A stretch of 64,000 bases of DNA from Polytrichum commune. Its lineage: Eukaryota; Streptophyta; Polytrichopsida; Polytrichales; Polytrichaceae. The notes beneath the pieces were generated by a model, which saw nothing but the letters and a program-made list of their open reading frames with translations, made no database searches and was not told the origin of the DNA. Positions within the stretch are counted from its first letter, which is position 1, and every line of letters begins with the position of its first letter. Positions 43,776 through 55,960 of this stretch are shown piece after piece. The stretch spans positions 26,056,144-26,120,143 of the forward strand of contig OX485809.1 in the NCBI GenBank assembly GCA_950295325.1. Direction: 5' to 3'. The position numbers were made by a program, and so were the translations under genes.

Positions 43776-46624
43776 AACTAAGTAAATCAGACGGTTAGCT
43801 TTAGAAGACAAGACCTTAATCTCCCTCGCAGTGCTCACAAGTTTTATTTAGGAGCATATTCCAATTGACACAACTGTGGCTCAGAGATAATAAAATCACG
43901 TTGCACCTTTTCTCTCGTAATCACTTTTGGTGAATCCACATATACAAAGAGATGGACAACGAATATTTTAGAAGTCCCTAAACACTTAGGAGCAGAGTGC
44001 ATGCACCTAATTAAAACCACTGATACTTTAAAACCATGCTAACACAGTTCAAACTTTTACAATGAAACTCTAGACTGGTGGATTCAAGGCTGGAGATGAC
44101 ATCATTGTTGAAGACTACATACCGGGTCTGCATTTGGTGAACACTTTGAGCCAGTGAACGGGGAGAACCGACTGCTAGTTGCAGATGAACCGGTTGAGTC
44201 TGAGAAATAACCGATTGAAATTCACAACTTCAAGATAATTACCGATCATTTTAGAAGAATCTATGGAATACCTCTAGTTAATAAAGAAAAACCGAAAGAT
44301 CACAGCATGTAACCGGCTGGACTTAGAAAACAGTAGGATTTTGACCGATTATGCCCAAAAATCTCCCCAGACACTGCTCCCAAAAGTTCATGCAAGGAAT
44401 TATGAATTGTCCGGAGCTCATGGAATGATGGGATGCAGAAAGGAGACTCCATAGATATTGGCGGTTGATGAAGTGAGCCAGAGAGGCCATTCTGACAAGC
44501 AGATTGCTTGGTGGTGCTGCTGCTGGATGAGAATGATGAGGAACTTTCATACAGGGCTTGTCAGTGTTCAATATTGAAGTCTTCAACACCTGTCAAATGC
44601 CATTCTGGCCATCAAAAAAGTTTTTTTCTTTTGGGGCACTTCACATAAATGTGCCCTGCAAAGTTTCCACCTGTCACGGTGAAGGAATCTCCAGAAATTT
44701 ATGTCACAAAATATAATAGCTGCAATTTGCAAATAAAAACAAATTTGGACGTTAATCTTGGCATTCTCGCAGACACTTCCAAGTTCCAATAAGTCCTGCA
44801 ATTTCGACTCTACAACTTCAGCTCGGCGCTGACTGCAACTTCAGCTTGGCAAGCACAGCTATATGTGAACGTAGATTTTCCAAACAAAATTGGGTGAAGA
44901 GTGATCGCAAAAGTCGATTGAAACTTGAAACTTGAATGCATTGATGCGAGTGTCATTATGTGGTCTTCCGATGGAAAATATGGATTGGGCTAGAATTTTT
45001 GGCATTTGGAAATCAACCAAAAACCGGAGGGCTATGCCTTTGGAGTTGGATGATGATTAAGTGCATTATGTTTAGTGTGAATGGTTGACAATTTTTTATT
45101 GGACGTTCAAATTCAAATCCAAAATGTCATGTGATGTTTTCAAAAACAAAAATGAATATCAATTGACATCTACATTTTATTTTAAAATGTCACCTCAATG
45201 TCTCATGCCTAGTAGGACGTGTCGTTTCAAATTCTAACGTGTCAATTGACATGTGGTTTTTTTCTTCGCAAGCCACACTACATGTCAAATTATAAATTGT
45301 GCGTGTCAATTGACGTGCATTTTATTTTTGCAAGTTTTTGTATGTCAAATGTCAAAACTTGTAAAACTTTTTGAAAAATACACATTGGATGTGTTCCATT
45401 CTATATTTAGCATCTGACATGGGCCTCCACTATCTTACCTTCATGGGAAGAAACTTAGAAAATAAGAAGAAATTGATGCCAATATGGATAATAAGAAAAT
45501 TATGAACAATGATTCATGTGATAGTGCCGGGAGTACAACTTTGCCCCAATTGGGAATAATGAATGAATATTCTTACTTTGTTCAAGGGGCCAACATAAAA
45601 TAATTGACATATTGCAAGGCGGTTGTGTGTAAATATTGCATTTCACGTCCCTCATGGAAATTCTTAAATGCAATCCAAACTTCCAAACCCTAGTTCACAC
45701 AGGTTCATGGTGGTTAATGTAGCTATGATGTACCCTCCCAATGTGCTCGATGTAGGGGAAGGGTAAGCGAGTTTGCTTTTGCATTTAAACCTGGGGTTAT
45801 AAGGTTAATGCTACATTTATTACATGATCCTTCAACTTTTAAATTAGATATGGGAATGAACTCTCAAGCTATCTTGATTTGTAGCATTTCAGAAGAAATT
45901 GTATTCCCAAGTGCACGTCGAACTACATGGTCCTTAATCATCCACTTGCCACATATTTAGTTGCCAAGCAACACTTTAAGAAACTTGCTAACATCGCAGT
46001 GGGCATCATCTTAATGTGACTGTCCAAAACCCATGATTTTTATATATGCAAGTTACTTGAACATATTTGTGTGGGAAATTTACTTGAGAGGTGTTTAATT
46101 ATCATGAAGAATTTTATTGAAGGCATGCATTGACATGACATCAAAAAGCAAGGGGCAACCATGCCATGTAGGATTCCATACAAGAGCCAGTCTTTTGAGA
46201 CAGAACACTAGAAGGTGTGACCGGACACAACAATAGTTGAAATACCCTATCGTAGGTCCCTATGCAACATGCCAAGACCATAATGACATTCTTATTTTGT
46301 TGCCTACTCTAAATTCATCACTAGGTTGTTTGAAAGATCTTGATACCTCGTCACTGTATTGAAATTAGTTCAAACAATAAACTTTTATGGTGCTTGCATC
46401 ACGCAAACTTGTGGGTGGGTTTAATGGGATCGAAGGACAATATCTTCAGAAGATCAAGGAATGTTCACGGATATTCATGTCCCACCATTCATATATTAAT
46501 AAGTTAAAAAAAATGCCTTATGCAATGAAAATTTGATCAATCATATTGTTCTACATTTGTAAACCGATTATCCTGTCATTCTGCAAAATTTTGAAGGAAA
46601 GAAAAAAAAAAAAAAAAAAAAAAA

Positions 46625-46659
<35 letters not shown>

Positions 46660-47255
46660 AGAAAAAAAAGAAAAAAAATGTATCAAGAATTTTTATGAAA
46701 AAGATTAAAGAAACTTTGATTGGTCAAGTCGACCTAGTCAGACAAAGTGACTAGCGAAGTCAAAATAGATTTCTAAGGAGACAAGTCAATCGCATTACTC
46801 CAAATGAGCTTGATTCGTCAACCTTCCACTCTCTTAGTTAACCAATTACCTAGTAAATTTAGCATAATCAACCAATCGGCTCAATAAAAAATTAAAAAAC
46901 AAATTGGTCCCAATGCCATCCACCCACACACATCACCTAGTATGATGGTTGCCCAATCATGTCATGCCCAATGTCCAAACCTTCGGAATATCAAACAAAA
47001 AAATTCAAATTCAAATCATGAAATTTGTGTTTGGAATCAAATATAGCCATTTTTTATAGACATCATTACAATAACATATCATTACAATATTGTACAAGTG
47101 AGTATTTGTAACAACATATAGAGCTCTATGAAAAATACCAATTTTTGAAACATTTTGGTATTAGTTTATAGCCCTTCACCAAGAGTCTTATGATTTTCAC
47201 AAACCTAACCAATTTTGCAATTAGTTTATAGCATGTTTGCATCCCCTAGGGTTCT
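43776..47255. other. Intergenic, repeat remnants and no gene
   Basis: 44160-44360 is a single diverged unit of the 341-bp satellite family (GATGAACCGGTTGAG, CATGTAACCGGCTGGAC). The rest is AT-rich, with several TGTCAATTGACA-like motifs at 45150-45330. A poly-A and (CTAA)n tract lies at 46601-46680. Confidence 0.5.
46601..46680. repeat. Poly-A followed by (CTAA)n microsatellite
   Basis: About 27 A, then eight or so CTAA units, then A-rich sequence. Confidence 0.95.
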
Positions 47256-47258
47256 TAG

Positions 47259-47636
47259 GGTGAGTTTCCATGTAGGCTACTCGCCCAGTAGATTCTAGAT
47301 AATGGTTGTTTGGAGGTGTCCGCATGTAGGTAAGCACAAGCCACCAACCAACCACACTATGATGGCCTACTAGAATGTGGAGGGTAGTGGACACAAGCCA
47401 CTAGATTTTCATGCACAAACTGAAGCACTTTTTAACTTACAAGTGCCGGTCGCCGAAGGATTGAACACTGGTGTTAGGAGGAGGAGGTTTGTACGTAGGT
47501 GGACCCAGATTTGAGAAGATGAGAATAGATAGTTAACGCATACAAATCCTACCCCACTAGATTCCATCCACATTTGGACGGGTTTGTCCTTTGTCCTAGA
47601 ATTTAGTGGACGAGTGGCCTACATGGAAACTCACCC
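47259..47636. mobile_element. PIF/Harbinger-like MITE flanked by TTA
   Basis: A 378-bp element beginning GGGTGAGTTTCCATGTAGGC, with the same sequence inverted at its right end (GTAGGCC there); similarity of the ends extends about 40 bp to TTCTAG. Flanks are TTA on both sides (47256-47258, 47637-47639), as expected for Tourist/Harbinger elements. Non-coding. Confidence 0.85.
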
Positions 47637-47639
47637 TTA

Positions 47640-48479
47640 AACTAATATGGGCAATGTACATATAAGTATCATCCACATGCAAGTTCTCATCCTTTGTTGG
47701 CTCTGTCTATAGGACAGAGTCTATGCATCAACTTCTATGTTTCAAGAGCAAATTTCCTAACCACTTTGTGTTCACACTTGGACATTACTTGTTCATGTTT
47801 TTTTGGTCCAATTTATTTAACGTGGATAGTGAAAGCTTGCAACCTTGGACAACTAACCAGCTAATTCAACTAATAATTAACTAGTTGCCTTTCATAACTG
47901 TAGTTGTTCACGATGTGACCTGCCAAAAAATGTAGTCAACTATAGTTGTTCTAAAATCCAATTAATTGTAGTTTATATATATATATATAGTTAACTTTAG
48001 TTGTTCCCTAAAATGTATTGAAGAAAATCTAATTGACTATAGTTGGTTATAAGTATAATAAATAGTCATGAACTGGCATGAGCAAAGTGTACAACTATAA
48101 TTATAGTTTTTCATAAGAAAGGACAGAGCCTCACGGTTCTACCGTTTTCTTGTTGTCCATATGCCAAACATCCATTCACTACTCTTATGTCCATGTTGTC
48201 CCTCCCTTATTAGGGATCACTTTCATATAGTACGTGAGGGATCAAGCACGTTGTCACTACCTCCATGGCCCATCAAAAGCTTCAACCCTCATGAATTTGA
48301 AGGACATCCCTACTTCAGACTTTATGGGAACTTTTCCAACCTTTAACTTTTTTTTGTGACAGCTATGGTTTTGTAAGATTCGAGGGCGGCCATTGTAAAA
48401 TGATGTGGCCTTGGGTGGCCATGTCACATCAATAACATTGTGATAAGGTCATGTCATATCCAAAATCAATGTGATGCAC
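47640..48479. other. Intergenic, no gene seen
   Basis: AT-rich, with a short (TA)n at 47978-47989 and repeated TATAGTTGTTC-like motifs at 47900-48010. Confidence 0.5.
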
Positions 48480-48635
48480 CATAACATTATTCAGATCCAT
48501 AACGATGTTTTGTGGGACTGATAGTGGTTCACATAATATTCCCCATATTCAGACTGAATGTGGAAATATCTAGGAATATTTCGTGGAATATTGTCGGTCC
48601 CACATAATGTTGTTATGGATCTGAATAATGTTATG
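48480..48635. mobile_element. 156-bp foldback element
   Basis: The 24-bp arm 48480-48503, starting CATAACATTATTCAGATCC, is perfectly inverted at 48612-48635. Pairing continues inward with mismatches (TGTGGGACTGAT against GTCGGTCCCACA) and ends in a loop around AATATTCC. It is either a foldback MITE or a hairpin RNA precursor. Confidence 0.8.
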
Positions 48636-49299
48636 ACTTTGACATTATTGCAGTATCTAATTTTTTTCATTACATCGACGATTAGGCTTGACGATAGTTA
48701 TTTTCTTTCTTTTACTACAATGCAATTTTTTTTTTAAATGCAATACTATCAGTGGTCCAAATTTAGTAGCAAATTGGATTTAACAATCCGATCTTTCTTT
48801 TCCAGTTAGTTGTATCGAATGTTGACCCATTTTTGTCCAAAATAAAAGAGTCCACTACTATCAATGGTCCAAATGCAACAATCAAGAAAATCTGAAGGCC
48901 TTGGTTCTTTTAGATTTTGGGATCTTTGTTGCATGTGATTTAATAAAAAAATTGTTGACCCATTTTCTATCATTGGTCCAAATGTGAGGCCAAACCGCCC
49001 ACCCTTAAGCGTCCTAGTCCGGGTGAGGGTATGGTGATCACATTCTTATTCATCCTAGTTTACCCTTCCTCCGTCATTCATCCCCATGACATTACACATA
49101 CATTGGATCACACCAATTTATTCCATATTATGAGTACAAGCGTTGATCAATGCTTTTATCCATTGGTACTATCTTCACCTCCTCTATCAACTTCCCACAC
49201 AATCGCACCCCCGATTACACGGAGAGCTAACTACCTAGTTAACCCATCCATTTTAACTTAGGGTACTAGACCTAACTAACCCCTCCTTCTAACTGCCCT
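48636..49299. other. Intergenic, no gene seen
   Basis: AT-rich. The short frame at 49031-49261 has no recognisable similarity. TCAATGGTCCAAATG-like phrases recur three times between 48745 and 48985. Confidence 0.5.
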
Positions 49300-49862
49300 T
49301 AATCCAGCTGCCCCTTAGTAAGCTGGTCGCAGCTAACCTTACCAGGCTGGCCTTAGTCCCCTTAGTAGTCTGTCGCAGCTAACCTTACTAGGCTGGCCTC
49401 AGTCCCCTTAGTAGTTTGTCGCAGCTAACCTTACTAGGCTGGCCTCAGTCCCCTTAGTAATTTGTCGCAGCTCCTTAGTAGTCTGTCGCAGCTAACCTTA
49501 CTAGGTTGGCCTCAGTCCCCTTAGTAATTTGTCGCAGCTCCTTAGTAATCCCTGTTGTCGCATCTAACCTTACTAGGCTGGCCTCAGTCCCCTTAGTAAT
49601 TTGTCGTAGCCCTTAGTAATCTCTGCTGTCGCAACTCCTTAGTAATCTGTCGCAGCTAACCTTACTAGGCTGGCCTCAGTCCCCTTAGTAATCTGTCGTA
49701 GCCTTTAGTAATCTTTATTGTCGCAGCTAACCTTACTAGGTTGGCCTCAGTCCCCTTAGTAATCTGTCGTAGCCCTTAGTAATCTCTGTTGTCGCAGCTA
49801 ACCTTACTAGGCTGGCCTCAGTCCCCTAAGTAATTTGTCGCAGCTCCTTAGTCAGCTAATTT
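49300..49862 (+). repeat. Minisatellite: alternating CTTAGTAATCTGTCGCAG and GGCTGGCCTCAGTCCC modules
   Basis: Units contain CAGCTAACCTTACTAGG, CTGGCCTCAGTCCCC and TTAGTAATTTGTCGCAG. Spacing between GGCTGGCC (or GGTTGGCC) copies varies from about 45 to 90 bp because the CTTAGTAATCTGTCG module is present once or twice. At least eight units. Confidence 0.9.
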
Positions 49863-49928
49863 TCTAAGCTCCCCCTAATCAACTCTATTCTCTAAGTTCC
49901 CTCTAATCAACTCTATTCTCTACCACAC

Positions 49929-49953
49929 TACACAACACACACACACCCACACA

Positions 49954-50002
<49 letters not shown>
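49929..50002 (+). repeat. (CA)n then (GA)n microsatellite
   Basis: Interrupted CA repeats to 49956, then about 23 GA units. Confidence 0.95.
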
Positions 50003-50005
<3 letters not shown>

Positions 50006-50970
50006 TGAGAGAGGGCATCCCACAACCACGACCTCCTTAACCTTTTCCTACTTAGTAGGACCTTATCCTATCCACTAACTCCTCACCCCCTAAACCAACA
50101 AGAACATGTTCTAATTCAAACATTTAAACCCAAGGCCCTTCCCCTTGCGTCATCAAACACTACTCCTCTAATCAAAACACTCCCTAATGCCACTAATCCT
50201 CTACTTAACCACACAAAATGGCTTAAGGCCTAAACATAAATCCACACCAAGCCTCACTCTTTTTATACTTTTAATTGTTTCAATAACACTCCAAATGCAA
50301 TTCTAAGTAGATCCTAAACATAAAACAAATATGAGCAACCATTTTGGGCTCATACCAAATCTAGGAGTGAACTTGTAGATCTAACATCCCATTTTTTAAT
50401 AAGAAATATTGGTTAACAATTATTTTGGTTTTCTTTAGTGGTAGATTGTTCTCAACACTCTAGATCTTTCACTATATGACTAGGATTTGTTAGATGCCTT
50501 GGGAGGAAGTAAATTGGTTTGTTACTACACTTTACAAAATTTAACACTGGTGGCTTCGTGTAACCTTTGTAAATAACAGGGAGGATTGCTATGGAGAAGC
50601 AATGACAACTATGTGATTAGAGAGGTTAGTTTTGAGTGAAAGGGAGTATTGATAATCATGATTTAGCCGCCTTGTAATCTAAGATGCACCTAACCAAGAG
50701 TACACACATGAATATGGTCATAATAAATCCTATTGTCCCACATGATCGCGTTTAGAACGTTAGTTAATGTACTTGATTGTTAAAATTATTGAGAACACAT
50801 CCAGAAATATATCTAAAAAAACCACTCAATAGCGTTTCGATTTGCAAGTAATGTAGACTTCCAATGGATATTTACTCAGAGTGCGTACAACTCCAACTTC
50901 TTATTACCACATGTCATATTTCAAAGATAATTGTTTTGAAAGAAATTGGACTATGTGGTTAAGAAGAAAG
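50003..50970. other. Intergenic, no gene seen
   Basis: AT-rich with no open frame of note. Confidence 0.5.
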
Positions 50971-51325
50971 CTCGGGGGGGGGGGGGGGGGGGCAGTGTGT
51001 TAAAAAGTTAAGGATATAGGTGCGAACAACCACTATTTTATAGGGGGGTATTACTTTCAATTCTCTTCTTTTTTTCACATGCTATCATTATGTAAAATTC
51101 TACTTTGGGTTCATAGAAAAATGGCTTGCATTACTTATAATTCCAAATTACCTATTATTCCATACCCTATAGTACTTTAAAGATGTCTAGTGCCATTTTT
51201 GATACCCTATATTATTCTTAAGTCCATTTATAATTTTTAGCCCCCATGTTTTTAAAATACCCTATCATTTGTTCGCACGTATGTTGCTACTCCAACCAAT
51301 GACTACCCCCCCCCCCCCCCCCGAG
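50971..51325. mobile_element. Poly-G-ended MITE, copy 2, with perfect 8-bp target duplication
   Basis: A 355-bp element CTCGGGG...CCCCGAG flanked by GAAGAAAG on both sides (50963-50970, 51326-51333). Apart from the length of the G and C runs, it is almost identical to 7658-8007 and in the same orientation. This copy defines the family ends precisely. Confidence 0.9.
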
Positions 51326-51728
51326 GAAGAAAGGAATGCACCCAAGAATGCCATGTTAAAGCCCCCCCAAAAAATGCCTTTGACCAATCAAATTCAGACA
51401 TATAATAAATAGCAAAATGTTTGTGTGAAATATTAGTTGTGAACAACTCAAAAGTTGATCACCTCCACCAATTCTTCCCACAAAATGTGTATATCTCAAT
51501 AGGACTTAGGCTAGTCACCTTAAGTTTGGAGTATGCAAACTGCCCCATTTTAAGGACTAGTACACATATGCAAAGAATGAATCCTACAAAATCATAGAGT
51601 GTCCAAAAGTTAAACTAAACAATAGATGTGAGCACAAAGGCCATTTTTACATGAACATAAAAAAAAACCGCTTCTACCAAAATAACCCTCGTTGATGTTC
51701 ATGCACAAATGGGCATACACTAGTGGTA
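51326..51728. other. Spacer between MITE and nested LINE, no gene
   Basis: AT-rich; nothing recognised. Confidence 0.5.
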
Positions 51729-51846
51729 CAGTAAACTCTCTCTAAACTAATATCCTTGGGACCGGCCGGAAGATATTAGTTTATGGAGGATATTAGTTCA
51801 CACAAATTATATGGGGGGTAACAAATTATATGGGCATGTGCCCACA

Positions 51847-51900
51847 AAATAATAATAATAATAATAATAACAACTTCGGTCTCCGAAGGAGACCGACGTG
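51847..51900 (-). repeat. LINE 3' end: hairpin and (TTA)n tail
   Basis: CGGTCTCC-GAA-GGAGACCG (about 51879-51897) is a perfect 8-bp stem with a 3-nt loop. It is followed on the minus strand by seven to eight TTA units, ending at the target duplication. A 3' hairpin with a short microsatellite tail is characteristic of LINEs whose RT recognises the 3' UTR structure, rather than poly-A-tailed LINEs. Confidence 0.85.
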
Positions 51901-52073
51901 AATTAAGTGTCTGTTCGATCTACCTTCAATCCCAAGCCCACAGGACAGAGGCATGAAGGAGAAGATCTACTCCCCCCTTTCGAGAGTAGACACTGTAGTC
52001 ACAAGAAACCATTAATGTAAACTACGCCTAATATAATACCCCTTGCCCCTTACCCTAACTTTTAAGTTCTGAG

Positions 52074-53747
52074 TTATGGGGGGTCTGGATTTTGGGGGAG
52101 TGGTTGGTGGTTTTCAATTCTCCTTTTATGGAGGAGAATAGACATAGCATATTGTATTGCAATGGTGATAATATTTTTGAAAGTATTTTTGATGGTGGCC
52201 TTAGGTATTTTGAAGTTGGTCTCTAGTGCTTTCATAGATGGGATGTGGGCAGTCGCTCTGGCACCAGCAGTGATGACAATAAGTGGTTCGATTTTCCATC
52301 CTTTGGAAGCAATGCTAGCAATTAGTGGGCTGTATTTGTTATTTTTTGCTTCAATTGCTTTTGGGGAGAATCTGTCATTGCAGTATGTGAATTCAATGAA
52401 TTGTATGGTAAGGTTAGGGTCGACATCGCTGGGAGGGGCATTTTGATAGGGGAGTCCTTTAACACAGAGGATATCAGGTCTAAATCTTGCGTTGCAGTGA
52501 CATCTTTGTGTACTACATGTGCAGGGGAGTAGCCAATTGGGGACTGTGTTTTCTTGGGGGTTGTTATTGAAGGTGCCAACATTCATGAGAGTAAAGCATC
52601 GGGATTTTTCTGATGAGATTAGGAGCTTCCTAATTTCTTCGACTGTTTTGTTATGTCTTTTAACTCTAAGTGAGTGTATATGTTGGTGTTTACATGTAAG
52701 TAATACATGTATCCATGTATCTGGTTCATTTGAGTTGCATATGGGGCACGTGATAGTGGGAAATCTTTGGTGGCCAAAAAACATTTGTTTTCTCGCATTA
52801 CCCATGTAGGTTCCTGTGCGGAATTTGATGAGGCATGATTTTTGTTTGTCGGTGATAGCGGGATTTGTCCAGAATTCGTTCGACAACTCGTTGTCTATAT
52901 GTATGTTTTCTGTCCATTTACAAGTGTTGGGGGTTTGTGTGGCCATGATTGCTAGGTTCGTTTCCCTATCATATTTTTTAATTTGTTTTTCTAAGAATCT
53001 AACTGGGCCTTTGTCCGGAACGTCTTCCATCGAGGCCCATACGTCTTTTTGGTAATAGTAAGGGGTGGCGTGGGCATGTTCGTATGGGTGGGCGGCAATT
53101 CTGTGCTCTAATTCTAATCCTTCTTTTGCTAGTTTGTCTGCTTTTTCATTGCCGTCAATGTTGACGTGTGCTCTAACTTTGTATAGTGTAATTGGTTGTG
53201 TCCTTTTTTGAAGAATTTTTACCATGGAGGCTAGTGTGGTTTGGTCTAGGTGACTATTATGAAGTGTGGGGTGTTTAATTTGAGTGTTAAGTAGGTATAA
53301 TACATTTAGACTGTCTGTGAATATGAATGCGGGTTCGTTGGGATATTGTGTGTTGATGATGCTTAGTGTTTCGTGTATAGCAATCATTTCTGCTCGTAAT
53401 ATGTTTTGATGTCCATGTAATCTATTGGCGATGTTTAGCCCTTTGGGGCTATAGATACCGTATCCAGCTATTTCTCTTCTCCATTCCCCAGGGGCTATTT
53501 CTGTGGGTTTCATAAAGGAGCCATCAGTGTAGTAGCTGAATTGGGGGTGGAATTTTAGTGGTAAGTTCGTTTGGTAGTTTGGGAGTTGTGGGGTGAGGGT
53601 GTTATTGTTTGGGGGTATCTTTAGGTAGTTTGATTTAGACCATTTTTTACTAGAGTTCACTATGATGTTTGAAGGGGTGGGTGGTGCAATTTGGATGTGG
53701 CTTTGTAATATTTGGAGATTGTCTGCTATGTCCTTTAGTAATTTCAT
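52074..53747 (-). pseudogene. LINE C-terminal segment: RNase H, zinc knuckle, restriction-like endonuclease
   Basis: This is a 557-codon intact frame. RNase H residues: Asp75 (YYTDGS), Glu120 (RAEM), Asp145 (FTDSL), His194 and Asp204 (GNEKAD), a full catalytic set. The zinc knuckle is Cys334, Cys337, His347, Cys352 (CPICNSNEPDTWIHVLLTC). The C-terminal nuclease-like motif is RPDIL (Asp425), then FIEFTY (Glu452), then EAKNNKY (Lys468). This matches the PD-(D/E)-A-x3-K-x2-KY arrangement of R2- and Dualen-type endonucleases, which nick the target DNA. It is cut off from upstream parts by frameshifts, hence pseudogene, but the segment itself looks well preserved. Confidence 0.8.
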
Positions 53748-53911
53748 TTGTTCATAGGTGCCTATGTTATTGTTTTGGTGGTGGATACAAAATATTTGTA
53801 GGGTAGACGGTTCTTTACTTGTAATATTGAGTTCGGGGGGTATTGTGGGTTCTTTATATGCAAACGTATCGGCTGCAAACTGGGCAATGATATGTGTGTC
53901 CAGGAATGGAC

Positions 53912-55225
53912 CTATGTGTGGGTTTGGGTTTTTGTACTAGTCAGTATCCGGAGATATAAGTATAGTGATTGTATATGGATCATTTGGGCCACCATGCGAG
54001 CCCAGTGAATGGCTTGTTGTAAGTCTATTGCGTTGTGGGGGTGAGCGTATCCTATTCCTTGCCATTTGTGGTCAAATGCTTTCCCTAAGGATCCAAATAT
54101 TATGTCACGCGAGAATGGCGAGTAGAATTGGGTGAGTTGCGTGGGGCATGTCACTGGGGATGAGAAGTATGACTGGTTGATATTGAATGTGGTTATTAGG
54201 AGATCTAATATTGGGATTGGTATTGTGTATTGTGCACGTTTGAGTGGGTCATTTTTCGGGATTCGGTATTTGTATCTTTGATATAACCAAACCATTTCGG
54301 TTTCGAAAGATTGGGTGGGCGGTTCTAGACCATGTGTGGTATTTTTTGCCAATTGGTATTGTTTCCATAACCACATTAGTCTGGTTTTCGGGATGGTGAT
54401 GAGGTGCCTACCATTATCTTCGTATATGTGAGCGATGTCAAATTGTATTTGGATAGTATCGGAGTTGGTTTCAATGTCATTTTCTGGGTTACATTTATTA
54501 ATAGAGATATGTGCTAGTGGAATTATTGTGGTAGGTATGACATATCTCGTGTCTCTTTGTTGTTCGGTGGAGAAGTAGACATTAATAATGTTTGAGAAGT
54601 GTTTGTGTTGTCTTTCCATGTAGTAGTGGGTAAGTAAGATGGTGTTGTGGTTGCATGTGTTGGCATCGCAATAGGGGTATAGGTCCCTTGGAGTTTGTCA
54701 TTTGTTGTATGTGTGGTTATTTGTTGTAGTCCATTGACATAGGTATGACGTGACTGTTCTTTTTATTCCATTATGGTCGGTAGATTGTTTTTGTTTGTGA
54801 TCAAGTATTTTGTATATGGGATATTGTCGGGGGTCCTTAAGTATGTTGTTGGGGGGAGGGGGTAGAGGGGGGATGGGAGGGTTTGGGGGGTGTATGGGGG
54901 GAGTCGGTAGGTGAGGTAGAATGTTGTGGTGTCTTAGTATATATTTGTCTTTGAGGGATCTGGGTGGATGGTGTCGTTGGCATGGTAGGGGGCATTCGAG
55001 ATTACAGAGAGGTTGGCAAAATAGTTGATTAGCAATGTTAAGTGCACTTTGGATGAGTTTGGAAGGGGTGGAGTGGTAGATTTTGAATTCATCTAGGTTC
55101 ATTAGTGTGGTGCCATTAGGCATGGTAATTTGATCTAGTGTTGTTATATTATGTATGAGCAATTTATGTAATAGTTTAAGTGAGGTGTTGGGATTTAGAC
55201 CCTGTAGCATTTGTGCTTCTTGCAT
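53912..55225 (-). pseudogene. LINE linker region between RT thumb and RNase H
   Basis: Two open pieces (55225-54698 and 54619-53912) in the same frame, separated by a short gap with stops. The first is Pro-rich (PPIHPPNPPIPPLPPPP) and includes LLHKLLIHNITTLDQITMPN; the second has no recognised domain. Equivalent spacers occur in long RNase H-bearing LINEs. Confidence 0.6.
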
Positions 55226-55398
55226 CCACGCGTTTTCGAGTGGGGATGGGTGTAGGAGGAAGTTGTTTATTGTACTTTTAAGGTGGACTCCGGCTTCATG
55301 CTTGAGCAGAATAATGTTCTAGTGATAGGTGATCTAACACAGTGGTGGTATTTAATACGGGTAATTTCTTTAGAACCTCCGTATTTGACAAGTATAAA

Positions 55399-55960
55399 TT
55401 ACATTAGGCCGGTATAAATTTTGCCAATTCGGCCTTTATCGTTAAGGGCGTTTTGTAGTGAAAATGCTTCAATTCCAAATAGGTTGTGGGGGAGTTGTGT
55501 AGTAATATTAGATGTGCATTTGGGTATTCCGCATATTGTTTTATGGAGTGCGATGATCTTTTTGTCAAGTTTTTTTATGGCTGGTATGGAGTATGGTACT
55601 GCATAAAAGCTATATGCTATTCCAACGCGTATGACTGTATCAGCCATGTTGATTTTTTGTTTCATAGTAGCTGGGCATGCTACGAGGGCTTGACATTGTT
55701 TGATTACTTTAGCTGTAGTGGTATTTATTTGTGTTTTCCACTTGAGTGATGGTGCAAGATTTATTCCTAGGTATGTGTAGGGTTCGTGTTGGTTTAGGAC
55801 TGGTATAGGTTGGTTTCTATAGTTTATGTTGGTGGATTGGATTAGGGCCTTGAAGGTTTTTGGGGTTAAGTTTAGATTTGTTTGGGCATCCAGTTACTGC
55901 GCATTTTGGTATTCCTAGGTCCATTCCTGCCCATTCGCAGAATTTGTCTAGTTTATTTAA
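55399..55960 (-). pseudogene. LINE RT thumb region, frameshifted
   Basis: After the nonsense codon at 55961 the palm-to-thumb sequence continues as LDKFCEWAGMDLG and KCAVTGC, then shifts frame near an A run at 55860. It resumes as INYRNQPIPVLNQHEPYTYL-type sequence and finally ADTVIRVGIAYSFYAVPYS to 55399, typical of the LINE region after the RT palm. Confidence 0.65.

Noticed and set aside
43776-47255. Search for tRNA or other RNA genes
   Set aside because: No cloverleaf with matching acceptor ends or A/B boxes could be recognised by eye here or elsewhere in the window; absence is not proven.
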